Source of the DNA: Scytonema sp. UIC 10036
GTDB taxonomy: Bacteria > Cyanobacteriota > Cyanobacteriia > Cyanobacteriales > Nostocaceae
Direction of reading: 5' to 3'
Length of the DNA: 35,592 nt
NCBI RefSeq assembly: GCF_009725235.1
Contig: NZ_WJFC01000130.1
Location: 1 to 35,592, forward strand
Shown: positions 17,114 to 23,362 of the stretch, piece after piece
How the letters are laid out: every line of letters starts with the position of its first letter
Position numbering within the stretch: position 1 is the first letter of the stretch
Notes under the pieces: generated by a model
Seen by the model: the letters and a program-made list of their open reading frames with translations, nothing else
Told to the model about the DNA's origin: nothing
The model's database searches: none
Position numbers and translations under genes: made by a program

Positions 17114-17217
17114 GATTATACCAATTTGAAAAAAGAATACGACAGATAGTTAGGTGACATTAATTCCAAGCAAAGCATTTTCAATCCAAAATCCAAAATT
17201 CAAAATCCAAAATTGTA

Positions 17218-17646
17218 TTACTGACTCACAGTGAGAGCTACAAAACGTACAGTTGCTGTATCCTTATCCATAAAGTACCGTTGACCAATTTTGATATCTT
17301 GATGAGAGAATCCTTTAGGGAACCTAGTTTCGGTTTCTCGATAGAAATGGGCTTGACGCTCAACAATTTGCCAACTGCTACCAATTGGCTTAAATCCCAG
17401 TTGTACATCAGGTTCATCTTGACTCAGTAGCAAAACTTCATAGCCTAAATCTCCTTGTCGCCAACGCAATTCCATTTTGCTGTTAAACATTTGTCCTTCC
17501 GGGCTAAATTCTTTTAACTCAGGTAAAATCCCGCTCACTTTATCCACCCAACGCAGAAAGTAGTAACTAGGTTCGGATAGTTTTTCCAACAGTTTTTTGA
17601 GTTCATCTTGGGATGAGATTTGCTTAACTCCTACAAAAGGTTTCAT
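17218..17646 (-). CDS. csx19: Type III-D subunit Csx19
   Basis: 142 residues from the ATG at 17646, which overlaps the upstream cas7-like stop by 4 bp (ATGA); a longer frame from 17676 is unlikely for that reason. The pattern YYFLRWVDKVSGIL, then SPEGQMFNSKMELRWRQGD followed by GYEVLLL, fits the Csx19 family found only in III-D loci. Csx19 is known as a structural member of the III-Dv complex; its biochemical role is poorly defined. There is no enzymatic motif. The gap 17114-17217 after it holds TCCAAAA-type short repeats. Confidence 0.8.
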   Translation of the reverse strand: MKPFVGVKQISSQDELKKLLEKLSEPSYYFLRWVDKVSGILPELKEFSPEGQMFNSKMELRWRQGDLGYEVLLLSQDEPDVQLGFKPIGSSWQIVERQAHFYRETETRFPKGFSHQDIKIGQRYFMDKDTATVRFVALTVSQ

Positions 17647-18590
17647 GCTGCTTTTACCTCCAACAACTTGCACCAAGATTTCACAGATCTTCTAAACAAA
17701 TCCCGTACTTGTTCGGTACCGTTCCAAAGCATTTCCACACCAAAACCTAACTCCATAGGTTGAGCACCGACTGGTGTGTCTTGGGTATCATTGGCGGGAA
17801 AACCGTAGAGTTTGGCTTCCTCTTGTGAGAGAAAAACACCAGCCCCCAATAATTGAGTCCGATTCCATTGTTGTTTGGTGCCAATTTGGAGAATTTTTTG
17901 ATTTTCTAGAATGCAACCGGGATATTGGACAACGGCTGATTTCAATTGGACGGTAACCAATCCCATACCGCGAGACTTAGCAAAACCCAAACCAAACCAA
18001 CCGTCATTTAAATCTCGCAGCACTAAACCAATTAAACCGAGTTGTGCTAAAGAAAAGTTTTTGAGATGAATTTTCGTGTTAAATTCTCCTTCCGTACACA
18101 CTTGATAGTTAAACGGTCCCACCGCAACAGAACCAAAGACTCTATCGATCGCCACACCGTTACGTTCTTCAATTTTTAATGCTGTGGATTTGTCGGGGTA
18201 AGCATCTTCAACTCTTACCCTGCTGGCTATGGATGTATTGCCAAACATTTGGTCAGTGAAAGAAGAAAGACGGTAAATTTCTGGTGGAGTGCGATCGCTT
18301 AAGTATTTATAATCGTCTTTTAAGGGGTCATTTGCCCAAACTTCATTGGGGTTATTGGGACGGCTGGTTTTTCCAACTGTTCTGACAATTCTCTCGGCGT
18401 GGGCGCGGATAGCTCCTTTAAGGGAACTTCCGGGTAAATATATGGAACTTCCTCCTGCGTGATAGGTTTCTACAAATTCCATGTCTGGTTTTGTCGGATC
18501 GGCTCCTTCTTTACCGGATTTAATTAATATCGGGCCGTCGGGATGTATACTGAGGGTGATGGTGCAATGGTTGACGAATCGTTTGTGCAT
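17643..18590 (-). CDS. Type III-D Cas7-like RAMP protein (third)
   Basis: A 315-residue RAMP subunit. The N-terminal strand (VNHCTITLSIHPDGPILIKSG) leads to D36 in KPDMEFV, which precedes the glycine loop YLPGSSLKGAIRAHAER (51-67). D36 sits roughly where Csm3 has its RNA-cleaving aspartate, so the subunit may cut target RNA. A second glycine-rich loop, GFAKSRGMGLV, is typical of RAMPs. It is translationally coupled to csx19 by a 4-bp overlap. In III-Dv this unit and the preceding Cas7 are fused; here they are separated by a 148-bp spacer. Confidence 0.82.
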   Translation of the reverse strand: MHKRFVNHCTITLSIHPDGPILIKSGKEGADPTKPDMEFVETYHAGGSSIYLPGSSLKGAIRAHAERIVRTVGKTSRPNNPNEVWANDPLKDDYKYLSDRTPPEIYRLSSFTDQMFGNTSIASRVRVEDAYPDKSTALKIEERNGVAIDRVFGSVAVGPFNYQVCTEGEFNTKIHLKNFSLAQLGLIGLVLRDLNDGWFGLGFAKSRGMGLVTVQLKSAVVQYPGCILENQKILQIGTKQQWNRTQLLGAGVFLSQEEAKLYGFPANDTQDTPVGAQPMELGFGVEMLWNGTEQVRDLFRRSVKSWCKLLEVKAA

Positions 18591-18738
18591 GGTTTTTGGT
18601 TGGGTGGAATATGTTTAAGAGTTTGGGAACCGCAGATGAACGCGGATGGACGCAGATGGTTTTTTGCTGACTCCTTCAGTGCTACAAGATTACTGATTTT
18701 CTTCTCCTCTTTCTTCGTGCTCTTTGCGTCTTTGCGGT
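18591..18738. repeat. Dispersed repeat between two cas7-like genes
   Basis: The spacer holds two common cyanobacterial dispersed motifs facing each other: AACCGCAGATGAACGCGGAT with GGACGCAGAT at about 18629-18659, and CTCTTTGCGTCTTTGCGGTT at about 18720-18739. These can pair imperfectly. The second motif recurs near 1430 and 29275. The right-hand copy lies at the 3' end of the upstream cas7-like gene. Confidence 0.6.
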
Positions 18739-19590
18739 TCATTCAAAAGTAATCTTCGGGTGGGACAGTTCGCGTGTTAGATAGTCGATTAACGCCTGCG
18801 TCCACTCTTGTTTGTGAGGTTTAGGAGGCTTAACATCTTCGTAAGCAGTTTTGTCATCGTTCACCAGTTTTTTTAGGTAGTTGAGCAGCCGTTTTGGGTC
18901 GTTTTGCGTATCAAACCACTGCATCTCTTGAATATCTAATTTCACGACACCCAAACCGCGAGAACGTCCACCACCCAAGGGAATTTGTTCGGTTTCAAAC
19001 TGGTGGATACCAACCATTAACAAACCAAGTTCCCACTTTTCGGCATTTTCTACCACAGCGCGAAACTCAAAAGATGTCCCGGCTGGTACAACTTGGTAAT
19101 CATAAAGTTTGCCTTCTGCAGCAGTTTCGGTGTCTCTGTCTATAGCAACTCCATCCCGTTCTTGGTATTGTCCAAACCAAGTCTCTTCTTTCACGGTTAA
19201 GTCTCGCACTTGAAATTTACTTGCTACCCAAGGGGAACCAAATAAATGGGAGACTAAGTCGGTTTGTTTGAGAATGGCTTCAGTTAAAGCAGCATCATTT
19301 TTGTAGTTTTCCTTGAGCTTCGTCATCGCATCAGATGTAATTGACCATTCTGACTCAATGGCTGGGTTAGCAGCAAACTTTGCATCAATTCCACGTAAGA
19401 AACTTTCCAAACGGGAACGTAAGGCTCCTTTAAAGCTAGACCCTGGAATGAATGGTCTTCCCAATGCATCTTTGATGACAGGTAAGTCAGACCCTATGGG
19501 TTCTGTGGAACGACCCGCACTTATCCGCAGGGCTGTAATGGTGGTCAGAATTCCTGTAATTTCTAAGCGATTTTTAAACGTGTCAAACAT
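18739..19590 (-). CDS. Type III-D Cas7-like RAMP protein (second)
   Basis: 283 residues from MFDTFKNRLEITG; a start four codons upstream lies inside a heptamer repeat and is less likely. This is the most Csm3-like subunit. ISAGRSTEPIGSDLPVIKDA has D35 at the position of the catalytic aspartate of Csm3. It is followed by GRPFIPGSSFKGALRSRLES and, later, LGGGRSRGLGVV. The predicted role is to bind the crRNA backbone and cleave target RNA at 6-nt steps. It is preceded by the CARF gene and a heptamer array, and followed by a repeat-filled spacer. Confidence 0.88.
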   Translation of the reverse strand: MFDTFKNRLEITGILTTITALRISAGRSTEPIGSDLPVIKDALGRPFIPGSSFKGALRSRLESFLRGIDAKFAANPAIESEWSITSDAMTKLKENYKNDAALTEAILKQTDLVSHLFGSPWVASKFQVRDLTVKEETWFGQYQERDGVAIDRDTETAAEGKLYDYQVVPAGTSFEFRAVVENAEKWELGLLMVGIHQFETEQIPLGGGRSRGLGVVKLDIQEMQWFDTQNDPKRLLNYLKKLVNDDKTAYEDVKPPKPHKQEWTQALIDYLTRELSHPKITFE

Positions 19591-19596
19591 AGTTAA

Positions 19597-19638
19597 GGTC
19601 ATTGGTCATTGGTCACTGGTCACTGGTCACTGGTCACT
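19597..19638. repeat. Heptanucleotide tandem repeat (STRR)
   Basis: Six 7-bp units: two GGTCATT and four GGTCACT. It lies between the CARF gene stop (19642) and the cas7-like start (19590), reaching into the extended reading frame of the latter. Confidence 0.85.
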
Positions 19639-19641
19639 GAT

Positions 19642-20802
19642 TTAAACTTCTTTGCCTTCAACATGAGCGTGAGTTCCGTAATATCGGAGTTGCAGTGTAT
19701 CTCCTAACAGCTTGCAACTGACGCGTAAGCTGAGTGTGACGCGGAAGTGATCGATACTATCTGTATTTTTATACCTGCTGTACTGCAATCCTCCATCTTC
19801 TTTCAAAATCATGGGATTGCCATTAGACTTGCTGAGGAGTTGAGCAACTTTTGCTATAGTTTCTTGTAACTTGACTTTCTCTGTGTTGTTGAGAATATTC
19901 TGATAGTCTTCGATGAAACTTCTCTCATAGTAAATTTTGGGAAACTTCAATAACTCTTGCGTCAGTAGGTCATCTTTACATTGATTCCAAATCAGTTGTC
20001 CCCAAGGTGACAATGTCATCTCACTATCAACTTCCCAAACTAAATCTTTGGGGACTTTTTGTGCTTCTTGTAATGAGGCTGGTATTTCTCCAGCATCCAT
20101 CATAGCTAAGTAAACTTCGTGAGGTTCTATGTAGGAGCTATCTACTGTGACTGGTAACCTGGGAATCGTCAACATCTTTGAGTTTTCACCTTCAAAGATA
20201 TAAATGATTTCATTGGCATAGAACATTCCAATCGTGTTGAGATAACCTTGCAATGATTTGAAGCTTCCCACTAAATTAAAGCAAATTTTATATTGCTTTT
20301 TGTACGGTTCTATGTTTGTTTCCATCCACTTGATGAGTTGGGTAATTCCTTCTAAAAAAGCTTCGGTACTAGCAGTGGATAGTCCCGGAGGAATGTATAT
20401 ATTGACATTTATTATGCCTTGCGATCGCAAATAATTTTGGACAATTTGTGCTGTTGTTTCTCCTTGTGCGGTGTCGGTGGCGATTAACCAGTGAATATCT
20501 TGTTTACCCTGTTCTAGATTTTCTTCGTACAGTCCGTGTATACCGTTTAATTCAGCGCTCGCACTACGAATTTGGGGAATTGTGCCTCCTTCTAGTTTTT
20601 TGCTTGCTCTATCTTTGAGAGTAGCAATAATTTTTTTGACATCTTCTGGGGTGTTTTCCCATGTCAAATTTGCTGTGTCTCGTAAGGAAGAATACCAATT
20701 TTGCTCGTCTTTCTGATTGCGGTTAATTTGATGGGTGAGTAAACTAGTTCCAATGGATGAAATAACAACTCGCTGCATGGGTTTATCCTGGTAATTTGTC
20801 AT
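19642..20802 (-). CDS. CARF-domain effector, possibly RelE-fused
   Basis: 386 residues. The N-terminal CARF domain (about 10-215) shows RVVISSIGTSLLTH (11-24), the first strand and ligand loop, and FNLVGSFKSLQGYLNTIGMF (175-194), the typical second signature of APE2256/TIGR02619-type CARF proteins. It should bind cyclic oligoadenylate made by Cas10. The linker (about 220-285) carries no HEPN RxxxxH motif. The C-terminal 95 residues end DHFRVTLSLRVSCKLL and LQLRYYGTHAH (R354, R360, R373, H378, H380), which recalls the beta-sheet core of RelE-type mRNA interferases, as in CARF-RelE (Cami1-type) effectors. The RelE assignment is inference. The start at 20802 has AGGAAAG just upstream. It sits inside the structural gene operon, not at its edge. 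Confidence 0.75.
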   Translation of the reverse strand: MTNYQDKPMQRVVISSIGTSLLTHQINRNQKDEQNWYSSLRDTANLTWENTPEDVKKIIATLKDRASKKLEGGTIPQIRSASAELNGIHGLYEENLEQGKQDIHWLIATDTAQGETTAQIVQNYLRSQGIINVNIYIPPGLSTASTEAFLEGITQLIKWMETNIEPYKKQYKICFNLVGSFKSLQGYLNTIGMFYANEIIYIFEGENSKMLTIPRLPVTVDSSYIEPHEVYLAMMDAGEIPASLQEAQKVPKDLVWEVDSEMTLSPWGQLIWNQCKDDLLTQELLKFPKIYYERSFIEDYQNILNNTEKVKLQETIAKVAQLLSKSNGNPMILKEDGGLQYSRYKNTDSIDHFRVTLSLRVSCKLLGDTLQLRYYGTHAHVEGKEV

Positions 20803-20816
20803 CTTCTTTCCTCTGT

Positions 20817-20874
20817 GTTCTCTGCGCCTTTGCGGTTTAAAAATAATTTATTGAACCGCAGAGACGCAGAGAAC
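20817..20874. repeat. Long imperfect hairpin in operon gap
   Basis: Inverted arms of 21 bp (20817-20837 and 20854-20874) match at 19 positions, with a 16-bp AT-rich loop. The arm motif (CTCTGCG...TTTGCGGTT) belongs to the dispersed family seen near 18725 and 22590. Placed between cas11 and the CARF gene, it could act as an mRNA processing or attenuation site. Confidence 0.65.
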
Positions 20875-20912
20875 GCTGAGAGAAGAATAGGGTGAATAAA
20901 TGGATGTCAAAA

Positions 20913-21320
20913 TTATTTTGAGTTTAAATATTTTAGATATCGAGCACCATAGCCTAAATAACGGCGAATGAGTTCTAAGAATATGGGTTTTGGCTCGGAA
21001 TTGTCAGATTCTTTGGCAATTTCTTGGGCTTTGGCTTTGATTTTGCTATCGATATCTTTGATGATTGTTTCAGCTAAGGAATTTTTGCCTTTTCCCCACT
21101 TTTTGTCTCGTCCAACTTGATAAAGGAGAAAATTTTTAATGACTTCTGGACTATCGGTGGTATCAGCTACGCGGACTAAGTTCCGAAATTGAGTGTCTTG
21201 TAAGTCTCCATAGGAATCTGTTTTATCCAAAGCTTCTTGAATCCACTGAACTAATTCATCTTCGGCTTGACGAATTCCTTTTTGAATTTTTAGTTCAATT
21301 TGCTGTTCTGTCGGAGTCAT
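20913..21320 (-). CDS. Type III-D small subunit (Cas11-like)
   Basis: 135 residues, predicted almost wholly helical, with no catalytic motif. Features are EQQIELKIQKGIRQAEDELV, then DTQFRNLVRVADTTDSPEVI and a tail LIRRYLGYGARYLKYLNSK. Size, helicity and position right after csx10 fit the small subunit that supports the complex along the target strand. In III-Dv the Cas11 part is fused C-terminally to Cas7-Cas5, which is the same order as these three genes. The ATG overlaps the csx10 stop by 4 bp. Confidence 0.65.
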   Translation of the reverse strand: MTPTEQQIELKIQKGIRQAEDELVQWIQEALDKTDSYGDLQDTQFRNLVRVADTTDSPEVIKNFLLYQVGRDKKWGKGKNSLAETIIKDIDSKIKAKAQEIAKESDNSEPKPIFLELIRRYLGYGARYLKYLNSK

Positions 21321-22546
21321 TTGGCTTCCTCTCGAAATACTAAATGAAATTGGTTACAAACTTGAATTTGACCAAAACCTTCTGATTTACGTTCTCCTAC
21401 ACCACACGTTTCTAACTTTTGTAAAGCGGGAGTCCATGCGGTTGGTTGACTGGTACTGAATAAATACACAGCACCTTTGTTAGTCACTAACTCCACATCT
21501 TTCATCAGTCCCCAAGCAGCATTCCACCCGGAACGGTAATCGTAGCTGGTGTATGCAACGTGCAGTTTCAAAGATGCATCATCTACACTAGCAAACTGTC
21601 GCAGCATATCTTCAGAAATTACTGTGGTGCGTTGCCAATTTTCTTTTAAAATGGTGTCGGCTTGTAAATCTAGAGTGAAATAAGTACGGTTGTGGAGTAA
21701 GTGTTGAGTCGGTTCACCAAAGATTTGCCACTTTTTCCAACGGTTTTCTAGTTCCTCATTGAAATTCTGAATGCGAGAGGCGATCGCCGAGGCTTTTTCA
21801 GTGTTAAGATTGGCTGTGATTTCGACTTTGCCTAATCCTCGCGATGCGGAACCTCCCAACCTAAAAGCGAGAGAATTATTATTGATGAAGGTAGTTAGGG
21901 CATTAGCTAATTTTTCATCTTCTACTAGAATGGTCCCAGAATAAGTAGCTGGCTGCTGATTTTTACCCTCAGATTCATTCAGCACTTCAATACTATAAAG
22001 CACTTGTTCTTCAGATGTGGCGCGACGGCGATTGATACCAACTCTCGTTAATAAGCGGGTGCTAATGGATGGTTGGTAATAACTTCCATCGACGCACGAG
22101 TAAAAACCTCCAAAGGGTTCTACTCGTCCACCATCTTTGGGACAATTTGGATCGTAGGGGTGGTTGTAGGCTTCGGCGCAAAAGCGGTCAATTAAGGTGT
22201 CAAAAACGCCATGATTTTTGGGCTTAAAGCCAGATTTAGTTTTTGAACTCACGGCTGTGGCTGGTAAAACCAAAACTTCCCCAGATACAACCTCCGCTTT
22301 ATCGCCGACTTTGGCTACAGCAGGATAAGCGTTTTGAAAGATGGCGGGATCGCTAATAAATAAGCTGTGAAAGTTATCCCCTGGTTCTGGCTGACTATAT
22401 TGCTGTAAGATTTGGGATGCGATCGCACCTCGAATCACAGAACCGGGAATATAAGTTTCTGCTTCACTCACGGAACCACCTGGTTTTTGTCGTCCAATGG
22501 ACAAGGGAGAAAGGGCTTCTATTTTGAGTTGAATTTGATATGTCAT
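21317..22546 (-). CDS. csx10: Csx10 (Cas5-type RAMP) of type III-D
   Basis: 409 residues from MTYQIQLKIEALSPLSIG; an upstream frame to 22594 runs through repeat DNA and is not favoured. Motifs are LSIGRQKPGGSVSEAETY, then YIPGSVIRGAIASQIL (glycine loop) and LGGSASRGLGKVEI, which together are characteristic of Csx10, the Cas5-type subunit of III-D that caps the crRNA 5' tag. A cysteine pair (about C157 and C166) lies in a Gly-rich region. The gene is separated from the preceding cas7-like gene by about 100 bp of dispersed repeat and is coupled to the small subunit gene by ATGA. Confidence 0.85.
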   Translation of the reverse strand: MTYQIQLKIEALSPLSIGRQKPGGSVSEAETYIPGSVIRGAIASQILQQYSQPEPGDNFHSLFISDPAIFQNAYPAVAKVGDKAEVVSGEVLVLPATAVSSKTKSGFKPKNHGVFDTLIDRFCAEAYNHPYDPNCPKDGGRVEPFGGFYSCVDGSYYQPSISTRLLTRVGINRRRATSEEQVLYSIEVLNESEGKNQQPATYSGTILVEDEKLANALTTFINNNSLAFRLGGSASRGLGKVEITANLNTEKASAIASRIQNFNEELENRWKKWQIFGEPTQHLLHNRTYFTLDLQADTILKENWQRTTVISEDMLRQFASVDDASLKLHVAYTSYDYRSGWNAAWGLMKDVELVTNKGAVYLFSTSQPTAWTPALQKLETCGVGERKSEGFGQIQVCNQFHLVFREEAK

Positions 22547-22645
22547 ATCATGTCCGGTTAAGTCATAATCATGAAAGGTCACGCAAAGTCGCAAAGGCGC
22601 AAAGAAAGACGCAGTTTTTTTACAAGTAATTAAGCGGACTTGATA
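22547..22645. repeat. Dispersed repeat upstream of csx10
   Basis: This spacer holds motifs ACGCAAAGTCGCAAAGGCGC and AGCGGACTTGATATTA (about 22632-22647), plus CCGGACATGATATGA overlapping the csx10 start codon. The same combination (GCGCCTTTGCGTCTTTGCG then AAGCGGACATGATATGA) occurs at about 29270-29328 near the unknown paralogues. No Shine-Dalgarno is visible for csx10. Confidence 0.55.
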
Positions 22646-23362
22646 TTATTCCAGTAACAACGCATCCCAAACGGTGTTGTCAATTTCTTGCGGGGTAAAC
22701 TTCCAGTGTAACCATCCCAACCCACCAGACTTGCTTCCACCTAAAGCATGGATGTGGCGCAAAGCTGCTAGTAAAAGTGCTTTTGTGTAGGGAGGATATC
22801 CAGGGAGTATGTGAATGTCACCTTGAAATGGTAGCTTGGTGTTAACTGGTGAAGTCTCCAGGAGAAACAGCTTTTGATTTTCTGCTGTGCGACGGCGGCG
22901 GTTGAGAGTGACACCAGGGCGCAGTACTTCTGGAAGATTAGCAGGGTCTTGAGTGCAAATCAGGTCATCGAATAAAACGCGGGATGGTAAAACAGGATTG
23001 CCAAATATCTGACAGATTGGACAGTGGAAACCTTTATAATCTTCTATGCAAAAGTTTGGATTTTGAAAACGCCTGTCAAAATCTTCTGCAAAACCTGCTC
23101 TTTGAGGACACATGGTTTGCGGATTGGGAGAATCGCACACTGGTAAGTGCAAACCCCTGGCTAACTTTTCGCATTCATGACGAACCCGTCCCTTGAGTTG
23201 AGAAGCAGGAATCAGTAATTCTCCCTTTGCAGTGCGAACGATAGGTTTATCTGCTAGAGAACCAGATGAACCACCTGCACCTACACATAAAGCAGTGTCA
23301 ACGAGCGCTGTGAGTGTTAAGGATGTTTCTGAATAAGTGGTTGTGGAGTTTAGCTGAATCAT
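22646..23362 (-). CDS. Type III-D Cas7-like RAMP protein (first)
   Basis: A 238-residue Csm3-like subunit. SLADKPIVRTAKGELL has D38 at the expected position of the RNA-cleaving aspartate, before IPASQLKGRVRHECEK, the glycine/helix loop. A cysteine cluster (C76, C85, C105, C114, C117 in CPICQIFG) may bind zinc. LGGSKSGGLGWL is the C-terminal glycine loop. Its ATG overlaps the cas10 stop by 4 bp, so the two are co-translated. It matches the Cas7 part of the Cas7-Cas5-Cas11 fusion of III-Dv by order. Confidence 0.85.
   Translation of the reverse strand: MIQLNSTTTYSETSLTLTALVDTALCVGAGGSSGSLADKPIVRTAKGELLIPASQLKGRVRHECEKLARGLHLPVCDSPNPQTMCPQRAGFAEDFDRRFQNPNFCIEDYKGFHCPICQIFGNPVLPSRVLFDDLICTQDPANLPEVLRPGVTLNRRRRTAENQKLFLLETSPVNTKLPFQGDIHILPGYPPYTKALLLAALRHIHALGGSKSGGLGWLHWKFTPQEIDNTVWDALLLE

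Noticed and set aside
22547..22594. N-terminal extension of Csx10 to 22594
   Set aside because: The extra 16 residues come from dispersed repeat DNA; family members begin near MTYQIQLKIEALSP.
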